Assembly: GCA_934662505.1 (NCBI GenBank)
Contig: CAKUKE010000009.1
Coordinates: 26,376-90,375, forward strand
Source of the DNA: an uncultured Clostridia bacterium
Lineage (GTDB): Bacteria > Bacillota > Clostridia > Christensenellales > Aristaeellaceae
Reading direction: 5' to 3'
DNA: 64,000 nucleotides
In this document: piece after piece, positions 23,997 through 32,141 of the stretch
Layout of the letters: each line of letters begins with the position of its first letter
How positions within the stretch are numbered: position 1 is the stretch's first letter
Translations under genes and position numbers: made by a program
The notes under the pieces: model-generated
The model's database searches: none
Told to the model about the DNA's origin: nothing
Seen by the model: the letters and a program-made list of their open reading frames with translations, nothing else

Positions 23997-25865
23997 TTGA
24001 ACAGCAGTCAGAACGCCGCGCTGGAGCGGCTGCTTGAGCAGGTGCAGAAACCCGCGCGGTATACGGGCGGCGAAATGAACACCGCCGTCAAGCCCATCGA
24101 CGGGGCGGAGCTTTCCTTTGCCTTCTGCTTTCCGGATATTTACGAGATCGCCATGTCCCATCTGGGCATGAAAATTCTTTACCATATCATCAACAAACTC
24201 CCCTGGGTGGTATGCGAGCGGGTATGCACCCCCTGGCCGGACATGGGCGACGGGCTGCGCAGGGAAAATCTGCCCCTTTTCTCGCTGGAGAGCCGTACGC
24301 CGCTGTGCGATTTTGACGTGGTCGGCTTCACCCTGCAATATGAAATGAGTTATACCAACATTCTGGAAATGCTCGATCTGGGGCGCATCACCCTGTACGG
24401 GCGCGACCGGGGCGAAGATGAGCCAATCGTGGTGGCAGGCGGCCCCTGCGCTTATAATCCCGAGCCGCTGGCGCCCTTTTTCGACGCGTTTATGATCGGC
24501 GACGGCGAGGAGGTCATCATCCAGCTGTGTCAGGTCATCCGGGACGGCCGAAAGGAAAAGCTGCCCCGCCGGGAAATTCTCCGCCGGCTGGCCGGGCTGG
24601 AGGGCGTGTATGTGCCCTCTCTGTACGACGCGTCCTACCACGAGGACGGTACCCTTGCCGCCTTCGTTCCCAACGATGCCGCCGCGCCCGCCGTGGTGCG
24701 GCGCTGCGTGGTGCCCGACCTGAATGGCGCGGACTATCCCGACACCATTCCCGTTCCCTACACCGACGTCGTTTTCGACCGCATCGTGCTGGAGATCATG
24801 CGCGGCTGCACCCGGGGCTGCCGCTTCTGTCAGGCAGGCATGCTGTACCGTCCCGTGCGGGAAAGATCCATGGACAGGCTGCTGGAGCTGGCGGACAAGC
24901 TGGAGGCCGCCACCGGCTATGAGGAAATGTCCCTCTCCTCCCTCTCCAGCGGCGATTATTCCTGCCTGCCGGAATTGATCACCGAACTGATGCGGCGCTA
25001 CAGGGACAAGCGGGTCAGCGTATCGCTGCCCTCCATGCGCATTGACAACATCGTCAAGCAGTCCCTTGAAGAGACCAGCAAGGTGAAAAAAAGCGGCCTG
25101 ACGCTGGCGCCCGAGGCCGGCACCCAGCGGCTGCGGGATGTGATCAACAAGGGCGTCACGGAAGAGGACCTGGTGCGCGCTGTGACCGACGCCTTTGAGT
25201 GCGGCTGGAGCAGCGTGAAGCTGTACTTTATGACCGGCCTGCCCACCGAGACAGACGAAGACCTCCGGGGCATTGCCCACATGGCGCAGCGCGTCATCGA
25301 CGCGTATTTTACCGTTCCCCGGGAAAAGCGTGCCCGCGGGCTGCGGGTCACCTGCTCTGCCTCCGTATTTGTGCCCAAGCCCTTTACCCCCTTCCAGTGG
25401 GCCGCGCAGGACAGTCTGGAAGTAATGGAGCAAAAGCAGGCCGCACTGCGGGAATATCTGAAGATCAAATCCGTCACCTTCAACTGGCATGAAGGGCATC
25501 TGTCCCGGCTGGAAGCCTGCATTTCGCGTGGGGACCGTCGGATCGGCGACGTGATCTACACCGCATGGAAAAAAGGCTGCCGCCTGGACGGCTGGAATGA
25601 ATTTTTCCGCTATGACCTGTGGATGGACGCCTTCCGGGAATGCGGGCTGGATCCGGACTTTTATGCCACCCGCTCCCGCGCCTATGACGAACTGCTGCCC
25701 TGGGCGTTCATCGATGCGGGCGTAACGCAGGAATATCTCCGCCGCGAATGCGAACGCGCAAAGCAGGGTCTGACCACCCGCGATTGCCGCAAAGGATGCA
25801 ACGGCTGCGGTCTGCAGCGCTGGAAAGGGGTGTGCAGCTGTTATGAAAATGCTGGTCGTGTTTGA
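23997..25865 (+). CDS. B12-binding-type radical SAM protein, TIGR03960-like
   Basis: A 622-residue protein. The N-terminal half resembles a cobalamin-binding-type Rossmann domain (SLESRTPLCDFDVVGFTLQYE). The radical SAM core carries CTRGCRFC with cysteines 271, 275 and 278. A Cys-rich C-terminus includes CRKGCNGC and a CSC. The TTG at 23997 is chosen because AGGAGG ends eight bases upstream. The next gene, a DUF2344 protein, overlaps it, which is the usual pairing in Clostridia beside RNase G. Members are thought to act in RNA or ribosome modification, but the reaction is not established. Confidence 0.88.
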   Translation: MNSSQNAALERLLEQVQKPARYTGGEMNTAVKPIDGAELSFAFCFPDIYEIAMSHLGMKILYHIINKLPWVVCERVCTPWPDMGDGLRRENLPLFSLESRTPLCDFDVVGFTLQYEMSYTNILEMLDLGRITLYGRDRGEDEPIVVAGGPCAYNPEPLAPFFDAFMIGDGEEVIIQLCQVIRDGRKEKLPRREILRRLAGLEGVYVPSLYDASYHEDGTLAAFVPNDAAAPAVVRRCVVPDLNGADYPDTIPVPYTDVVFDRIVLEIMRGCTRGCRFCQAGMLYRPVRERSMDRLLELADKLEAATGYEEMSLSSLSSGDYSCLPELITELMRRYRDKRVSVSLPSMRIDNIVKQSLEETSKVKKSGLTLAPEAGTQRLRDVINKGVTEEDLVRAVTDAFECGWSSVKLYFMTGLPTETDEDLRGIAHMAQRVIDAYFTVPREKRARGLRVTCSASVFVPKPFTPFQWAAQDSLEVMEQKQAALREYLKIKSVTFNWHEGHLSRLEACISRGDRRIGDVIYTAWKKGCRLDGWNEFFRYDLWMDAFRECGLDPDFYATRSRAYDELLPWAFIDAGVTQEYLRRECERAKQGLTTRDCRKGCNGCGLQRWKGVCSCYENAGRV

Positions 25866-26505
25866 AAAAAGCCCGCGGCTGCGGCTGATCGGTCATCTGG
25901 ATCTGATGCGCGCCATGCAGCGGGCGCTGCGCCGCTCCGATCTGCCCATTCGCTATTCGCAGGGGTTCAACCCCCATATCCTGCTGACCTTCGCCGCGCC
26001 GCTTTCGCTGGGCATGCCCGGAAAGCGGGAGATCATGGAGGTGCCCATCGACGGGGAGATGGCGCCGGAGATTTTCCGCGACCGTCTCTCCGCTGTGCTG
26101 CCCGGCGACCTGTCCATTGTCAGCGTCCGTCCCGTGGAGGATACCCATCCTGCTTCCATGGCCGTGATGAAAGCCGCCCTGTACGGCTTCGCCTTCGACG
26201 CGCCTGTGCCGGAGCTGGAAGAAAAGCTGGAGGCTTTTCTTGCTCAGTCCGAAATCATGGCGCTGCGCAGAACCAAAACAGGTGAAAAAATGTGCGATAT
26301 CCGCCCCATGATCTACGGCGCCGGCTTTCAGGAGCACCGGCTGCTCGCCACGCTGGCCATATCCGAAAGCGCCACCTGCAAGGCGGAACTGTTCCTCACC
26401 GCGCTGTGCGGTTTCGCAGGCGTGGACAAGCCCCATTGCCTGATCTCCCGTCTGCAGCTGTTTGGTGAACGAGACGGCGTGCTCATTCCGCTGGAGGACG
26501 CATGA
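25843..26505 (+). CDS. TIGR03936/DUF2344 family protein
   Basis: A 220-residue protein beginning MKMLVVFEKSPRLRLIGHLDLMRAMQRALRRSDLP, written here in part: the GHLDLMRAMQRALRR block is diagnostic of the DUF2344 family, which elsewhere is fused to or follows the TIGR03960 radical SAM protein. YSQGFNPHI and APLSLGMPG follow. It overlaps the radical SAM gene by 23 bases and the RNase gene by four, so the three are translationally linked. The function is unknown; partnership with the radical SAM enzyme is inferred from constant linkage. Confidence 0.85.
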   Translation: MKMLVVFEKSPRLRLIGHLDLMRAMQRALRRSDLPIRYSQGFNPHILLTFAAPLSLGMPGKREIMEVPIDGEMAPEIFRDRLSAVLPGDLSIVSVRPVEDTHPASMAVMKAALYGFAFDAPVPELEEKLEAFLAQSEIMALRRTKTGEKMCDIRPMIYGAGFQEHRLLATLAISESATCKAELFLTALCGFAGVDKPHCLISRLQLFGERDGVLIPLEDA

Positions 26506-27680
26506 GCGTTCAGCTGATTTTTGAAAAAACGGGCGACGCGCTGACCGGCGCGCTGCTGGTCAACGGCGCGCTGTACGCCTGCAGAACACAGAAAACAGAT
26601 GCAGCCGTCCGTGCGGAGCAGATCTATCTGGCTAAAGCAGATCGGAATATGAAGGGCATGGACGCCTCCTTCGTCCGGCTCCGGGATGGGGTAAACGGCT
26701 TTCTCCCCTACGCCGAAATGCTGCCCGGCGCGCCGCGCCCGCCGAGAAGCGGCCAACCGCTCCTCGTGCAGGTGAAAAAGCCGCCGGTGCAGCAGAAGTG
26801 TGCGTACGTGACCATGGACATTTCGCTGGCCGGACGGTACCTGATCCTGCTGCCCTTCGGGCACGGCTGCAGCGCGTCCGCCCGGATCACGGACGAAGAT
26901 ACGCGCCGGCAGCTGCTCTGCGCCGGCGGTAAGCTCTGTCCGGAAGGGTGCGGGCTGGTCATACGTTCCGAGGCCGTCGGCGTGAAGGAGACCGTCCTCT
27001 CAGCCGAATGCACCGATCTTGAAGCCCGCTGGCACGCCTTGCAGGAAAAAATGCGCGGCGCGGCGGCGCCCTGCCTGCTTTCGGAAGGCGACAGCCTGCC
27101 GGAGCGGATGCTGCGGGATCTGCACGGCGTCCCGGACGAGGTGGTCACCGACTGCCCGGCGCTTTTGCCGCCCATGCCCTGTCCCGTGCGGACGCAGGCG
27201 CATCCGCTGTCTGCCGCCGGTGTGCCTGGCAAGCTGGAAAAATCCCTCCGCCGCCGGATATGGCTGCCGGGGGGCGGCAATCTGGCCGTGGATCCCTGCG
27301 AGGCCATGACGGTCATCGACGTGAACAGCGCCCGGGATACGGGCAAAAAGGACGGTCTTGAAAACGCGGCGCTGCGGCTCAATCTGGAAGCCTGCGAGGA
27401 GATCGCACGGATCATGCAGCTGCGCCAGCTGGGCGGCATCATCCTGATCGACTTTGTGGACATGACGGTGCCTGCGCATCGTCAGGCCGTAGCCGATCAG
27501 CTGGCCAAATGCCTGTCCTTCGACCCTGTCAAAACCGTCCTGCACGGGTTTACCAGTCTGGGTCTGATGGAAGTGACCCGGAAGAAAACGGAACAGCCGC
27601 TGCCCGGCGCAGCCGAAATTTCCTGTCCCTACTGCCATGGGACAGGCATACTGGAGAAAGAAAACGACCATGAGCAATAA
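26502..27680 (+). CDS. rng: Ribonuclease E/G family protein
   Basis: Endoribonuclease for RNA maturation or decay, of RNase G size (392 residues). An S1-like N-terminal region contains KGMDASFVRLRDGVNGFLP. The catalytic DNase I-like part has metal Asp residues in VIDVNSAR and ILIDFVDM. The C-terminus ends with CPYCHGTG, similar to the zinc-link motif of the family. The ATG overlaps the preceding stop by four bases (ATGA), and the 3' end overlaps miaB by eleven. Confidence 0.92.
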   Translation: MSVQLIFEKTGDALTGALLVNGALYACRTQKTDAAVRAEQIYLAKADRNMKGMDASFVRLRDGVNGFLPYAEMLPGAPRPPRSGQPLLVQVKKPPVQQKCAYVTMDISLAGRYLILLPFGHGCSASARITDEDTRRQLLCAGGKLCPEGCGLVIRSEAVGVKETVLSAECTDLEARWHALQEKMRGAAAPCLLSEGDSLPERMLRDLHGVPDEVVTDCPALLPPMPCPVRTQAHPLSAAGVPGKLEKSLRRRIWLPGGGNLAVDPCEAMTVIDVNSARDTGKKDGLENAALRLNLEACEEIARIMQLRQLGGIILIDFVDMTVPAHRQAVADQLAKCLSFDPVKTVLHGFTSLGLMEVTRKKTEQPLPGAAEISCPYCHGTGILEKENDHEQ

Positions 27681-29076
27681 CATCATCCGTATCCCCCCGG
27701 AAGAGCTGATCCGTCAGCGTCAGGCGGCCAGCCGCTTCCGCGCGCTGACGGAGCGCCCAAAGACCTATTACATCGTCACCTACGGCTGTCAGATGAACGC
27801 CCATGATTCCGAAAAGTTAGCGGGCATGCTGGACAGCATGGGCATGCAGCCCGCCGCCCGGAAGGAAGAAGCGGACTTCGTGCTGCACAACACCTGCTGC
27901 ATACGCGACAACGCCGAGCGCAAGGCGCTGGGCAACGTCACATGGCTGAAGGAACTGCGCCGTGAGAAGCCCGGCCTGCTCATCGGCGTGTGCGGCTGCA
28001 TGGTGCAGGAACCCGGCATGGCGGAAAAGATCCTGCGGCAGTATCCCTTCATTGACCTCGCCTTCGGCACAGGCAATGTGTATCAGCTGCCCGAACTGCT
28101 TTTGCGGGCGACGGAGACCCGGAAGCGGGTAGTCTCCGTATCGCCTGACGAAAGCACGCTGGCGGAAGGGCTGCCCGTCCACCGGGAAAGTCCTTTTCAG
28201 TCCTACGTGACCATCATGTACGGCTGCAACAACTACTGCTCCTACTGCATCGTTCCCTATGTGCGGGGACGCGAGCGCTCCCGCCGCCCGGACGATATTC
28301 TGCGGGAGGTGGAAACGCTGCAAAAGCAGGGCGTGCAGGAGATCATGCTGCTGGGGCAGAACGTCAATTCCTACGGCAACGACCAGCCGGATAGTCTTTC
28401 CTTCGCCCGGCTTCTCCGCCGGGTAGGCGAAACGGGCATTCCCCGCATCCGTTTCATGACCTCCCACCCCAAGGATCTGTCCGATGAGCTGATCGCCGCC
28501 ATGGCGGAAACCCCTTCCGTCATGCGTCATTTCCATCTGCCCGTACAGTCAGGCAGCAACGCCATTCTCAAGGAAATGAACCGCCGCTACACCAGAGAAG
28601 CGTATCTGGAGCGGCTGGCCGCACTGCGCGCCGCCATGCCCGACATCGGCGTGACCACCGACCTGATCGTCGCCTTCCCGGGCGAAACGGAGCAGGACTT
28701 TGAAGACACCGTGGATCTGGTGCGCACTGCCCGCTACGACAGCGCCTTTACCTTCATCTATAGCCCCCGCGTCGGCACGCGGGCGGCGGATATGCCCGGC
28801 CGCATCGCCCCCGAGGTCGCCACGGAGCGCATTGAACGCCTGATCGCCCTGCAGGAGGAAATGACCGCCAAAGCCTTCGAAGGCATGATGGGTCAGACGG
28901 TGCACGTACTGGCCACCGGCTTTGCCCGCCGGGATGAAAAGCAGCTGACCGGCAAATGCGAACGGAACATCAGCGTCAATTTTGCCGGCACGCCCGACCA
29001 GATCGGCAGGATCATTCCCGTCAAAATCACGTCCGCCGGAAAAACCACCCTGCGCGGACAGCAACTGGAGGTATGA
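27670..29076 (+). CDS. miaB: tRNA-2-methylthio-N6-dimethylallyladenosine synthase
   Basis: Radical SAM methylthiotransferase that adds the methylthio group to i6A37 of tRNAs, the step after MiaA (encoded downstream). The 468-residue protein has the N-terminal cluster domain (YGCQMN, CCIRDNAE, VCGCM), the radical SAM motif in YGCNNYCSYC, and a C-terminal TRAM domain. The ATG at 27670 is chosen on a GGAGAAAG site; it lies inside the RNase gene. The 5' order matches Bacillus ymcB (miaB) followed by ymcA. Confidence 0.96.
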   Translation: MSNNIIRIPPEELIRQRQAASRFRALTERPKTYYIVTYGCQMNAHDSEKLAGMLDSMGMQPAARKEEADFVLHNTCCIRDNAERKALGNVTWLKELRREKPGLLIGVCGCMVQEPGMAEKILRQYPFIDLAFGTGNVYQLPELLLRATETRKRVVSVSPDESTLAEGLPVHRESPFQSYVTIMYGCNNYCSYCIVPYVRGRERSRRPDDILREVETLQKQGVQEIMLLGQNVNSYGNDQPDSLSFARLLRRVGETGIPRIRFMTSHPKDLSDELIAAMAETPSVMRHFHLPVQSGSNAILKEMNRRYTREAYLERLAALRAAMPDIGVTTDLIVAFPGETEQDFEDTVDLVRTARYDSAFTFIYSPRVGTRAADMPGRIAPEVATERIERLIALQEEMTAKAFEGMMGQTVHVLATGFARRDEKQLTGKCERNISVNFAGTPDQIGRIIPVKITSAGKTTLRGQQLEV

Positions 29077-29078
29077 CC

Positions 29079-29483
29079 ATGAACGAAACCGTATTGAACA
29101 AGGCGCGCGAACTGGCGGCCGAAATTGCAAAATCCCCTGAATTTATCGCCATGCGGGTCGCCGAGGAAGGCGCCGCGCAGAATGAAGAACTGACCACCCT
29201 GTTCGCCCGGTACGCCGAAAAAGAGCAGGACATGGAAAAACTGACCTGCGAGGATCACCCGGATTTTGAAAAAATGGGCGCGCTGTCCGCCGAAATGCAG
29301 GCGATCAAGGACGAAATCCAGTCCGCGCCGCTGGCGCACGCCATGCAGGTGGCGCAGCGCACCTTCGCCGACATGATGCGTCATGTGAACGCCGAGCTGC
29401 AGAAGGTGCTCGCCCCTGAAAACAGCGCAGGCTGCGGCGGAAACTGCGCCTCCTGTCATTCCGGCTGCAGCCATCAGCACTGA
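29079..29483 (+). CDS. YlbF/YmcA (RicA-like) protein with Cys/His-rich tail
   Basis: A 134-residue helical protein of the YlbF/YmcA family. In Bacillus these form the Ric complex with YaaT, bind 4Fe-4S clusters and steer RNase Y mRNA processing (established for the family). Position between miaB and mutS matches ymcA (ricA). The last 16 residues, CGGNCASCHSGCSHQH, hold four Cys and three His and look like a metal or cluster site. GGAGG lies seven bases before the ATG at 29079, and the gene starts two bases after miaB stops. Confidence 0.85.
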   Translation: MNETVLNKARELAAEIAKSPEFIAMRVAEEGAAQNEELTTLFARYAEKEQDMEKLTCEDHPDFEKMGALSAEMQAIKDEIQSAPLAHAMQVAQRTFADMMRHVNAELQKVLAPENSAGCGGNCASCHSGCSHQH

Positions 29484-29534
29484 CCCGCCTTCCCCTGAAT
29501 TTCCACTCCGATTTTCACCAAAGAAAGGAACGAC

Positions 29535-32132
29535 ATGGCTACGCTTTCGCCCATGATGCGGCAATACTTCGCCATCAAGGAAAAGTACCCCGATACCATG
29601 GTCTTTTTCCGGGTCGGCGATTTTTATGAAATGTTTTTTGACGACGCGCTGACTGCCAGCCGCGAGTTGGAATTGACCCTGACAGGCAAGGAGTGCGGGC
29701 TGGAGGAGCGCGCGCCCATGTGCGGCGTCCCCTTCCACGCGGTAGACAGCTACATTCCCCGTCTGGTTGCCCACGGGCACCGGGTCGCCATCTGCGAGCA
29801 GATGGAGGATCCTGCGCTGGCCAAAGGGCTGGTGGAACGGGACGTCATCCGCATCATCACCCCCGGCACGCTGACGGATTCCTCCGCCATCGGCGAACGG
29901 AAAAACAACTTTCTTTTTTCCATATGCGTAGCCGGACGCCGCGCCGGGGTCGCCTGGTGCGACGTATCCACAGGCGAATTCTTCGTCAAACAGCTGCCCG
30001 CGGAGCAAAACGCCGTCAAGGCGCTGCTTTTTGCCATGCAGCCCGGCGAAATCATCACCAACGACCCGTCCTTCACAACCCCCTGCGCGCCCATCGTCTG
30101 TCAGTCCTACGCACCGTCGGCTTACCAGTCGTCCAACGCCCGGGAGGCGCTTTTGAAGCATTTCAAGGCGGCCACGCTCCTTGCGCTGGGGCTGGATCAG
30201 TCCATGTCCGCCGCCACGTGCGCGGCAGGCGCGCTGATGCAGTACCTGAACGAAACGCAGAAAAACGCGCTGGAGCACATTACCGCCGTACGCGTGTGCG
30301 CTGAAAACGACGCCATGCCGCTGGACGCGGCTACCCGCCGCAATCTGGAATTGACCGAATCCCTGCGGGGGCGCACGGCCAGGGGTTCCCTCCTGCAGGT
30401 GCTGGATCGTACGGTGACCGCCATGGGCGGCAGGCTTCTGCGCGCATGGGTAGAGCGCCCCCTTTTGCAGGAAGACCAGATCAACGCCCGGCTCAATGCG
30501 GTAGACGCCCTGTACAAAAACCCCATCGCCAGTCAGGCGCTGCGGGAAGCGCTGTCTCAGGTGTACGACATGGAGCGGCTGCTGGGCAAGGTCTCCTACC
30601 ATTCCCTGAACGCCCGGGACTGCCTGGCGCTTCTCCGTTCGCTCAAACAGGCGCCCGAGGTACTGCAGCTGCTCTCCGCCGTCGCCTGCCAGCCCCTTGA
30701 AGCGGTCACGGCGCTGATCGATCCCTGTCCGGAGTTGGCCGAGCTGCTGGAAAAGGCCATTTCCCCCGACGCACCTCTGCTCATCACGGAAGGGGGCATC
30801 ATCCGGGAAGGTTACAATGCCGAGCTGGACGAACTGCGCCGCGCCGGCACGGACGGCAAGCAGTGGCTGCTGGATCTGGAAGCCCGTGAGCGGGAGCGGA
30901 CGGGCATCAAAAACCTGAAGGTGCAGTATAACCGTGTTTTCGGCTACTACATCGAGGTGACCAAATCCAACTACGCGCTGGTGCCGCTGGATTATCAGCG
31001 CCGTCAGACGCTGACCAACAGCGAACGGTTCACGACCGACGAATTGCGGGAACTGGAAGTCCGTCTGACCGGCACCCATGAACGCTCGCTCAAGCTGGAA
31101 AGCGCGCTGTTTGAGGACATCCGCAGCCGCATAGCCGATGAGATCGCCCGCCTGCAGCGCACGGCGGAGGGGTTCAAAACGCTGGACGCCCTTTTGTCCT
31201 TTGCCCGCACGGCGCTTGAAAACCACTATGTCCGGCCGGAAATGGTTTCGGACGGCTCGTTGACCATCACGGAAGGCCGGCACCCTGTTGTAGAGCAGAT
31301 GCTGCCCGACCACAGCTTTGTTCCCAATGATACCCGCATGAACACGGACGGCCGGCGCATGCACATCATCACCGGTCCCAACATGGCAGGTAAAAGCACC
31401 TACATGCGTCAGGTCGCGCTGATCGTGCTCATGGCGCACATGGGCAGCTTCGTCCCCGCACAGAGTGCGTCCATCCCGCTGGTGGACTGCGTATATACTC
31501 GCGTCGGCGCGTCGGACGATCTGGCCTCCGGTCAAAGCACCTTCATGGTGGAAATGAGCGAAATGGCCTATATTCTGCGCAACGCGACTGCCCGCTCGCT
31601 GGTCATTCTGGACGAGATCGGCCGCGGCACCAGTACCTTCGACGGTCTGAGCATCGCATGGGCGGCGGTGGAGTACCTCTGCGACAAGGAAAAAAGCGGC
31701 GCCATGACCCTGTTCGCCACCCATTACCACGAGCTGTCCGAGCTGGAGGGTCATCTGGACGGGGTGGTCAACTCCTGTATCGCCGTCAAGGAGCACGGGG
31801 AGGAAGTCATTTTCCTGCGCAAAATTGTCCCCGGCGGCGCGGACAAGAGCTTCGGCGTCTACGTAGCGCGGCTGGCAGGCGTGCCGCGGGCGGTCGTTGC
31901 CCGCGCACAGCAGATCGAAGCGCGGCTGGAAGTGAACAATATCAATCAGAACAGCATCGGTCAGAACATTCTGGGCACAGGGAAAAAGGCACAGAAACAG
32001 CAGGTGGATCTGGCCAACTTTGCGCAGGCGGAATTCATTGAGGAGATCCGCTCTCTGGACGTACTGGCCATGACGCCCATGGACGCGCTGAACAGGCTGT
32101 TCTTACTGAAAGAAAAGGCCATGAAATTATAA
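29535..32132 (+). CDS. mutS: DNA mismatch repair protein MutS
   Basis: Mismatch sensor of 865 residues. The N-terminal mismatch-reading motif is GDFYEMFF near residue 28-35. The connector and clamp follow, then Walker A GPNMAGKSTYMRQ near 615, Walker B VILDEIGRGTSTFDG and a helix-turn-helix C-terminal end. AAAGAAAGG precedes the ATG. MutL starts nine bases after its stop, and together they form the mismatch repair operon. Confidence 0.97.
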   Translation: MATLSPMMRQYFAIKEKYPDTMVFFRVGDFYEMFFDDALTASRELELTLTGKECGLEERAPMCGVPFHAVDSYIPRLVAHGHRVAICEQMEDPALAKGLVERDVIRIITPGTLTDSSAIGERKNNFLFSICVAGRRAGVAWCDVSTGEFFVKQLPAEQNAVKALLFAMQPGEIITNDPSFTTPCAPIVCQSYAPSAYQSSNAREALLKHFKAATLLALGLDQSMSAATCAAGALMQYLNETQKNALEHITAVRVCAENDAMPLDAATRRNLELTESLRGRTARGSLLQVLDRTVTAMGGRLLRAWVERPLLQEDQINARLNAVDALYKNPIASQALREALSQVYDMERLLGKVSYHSLNARDCLALLRSLKQAPEVLQLLSAVACQPLEAVTALIDPCPELAELLEKAISPDAPLLITEGGIIREGYNAELDELRRAGTDGKQWLLDLEARERERTGIKNLKVQYNRVFGYYIEVTKSNYALVPLDYQRRQTLTNSERFTTDELRELEVRLTGTHERSLKLESALFEDIRSRIADEIARLQRTAEGFKTLDALLSFARTALENHYVRPEMVSDGSLTITEGRHPVVEQMLPDHSFVPNDTRMNTDGRRMHIITGPNMAGKSTYMRQVALIVLMAHMGSFVPAQSASIPLVDCVYTRVGASDDLASGQSTFMVEMSEMAYILRNATARSLVILDEIGRGTSTFDGLSIAWAAVEYLCDKEKSGAMTLFATHYHELSELEGHLDGVVNSCIAVKEHGEEVIFLRKIVPGGADKSFGVYVARLAGVPRAVVARAQQIEARLEVNNINQNSIGQNILGTGKKAQKQQVDLANFAQAEFIEEIRSLDVLAMTPMDALNRLFLLKEKAMKL

Positions 32133-32141
32133 GGAGCCACC

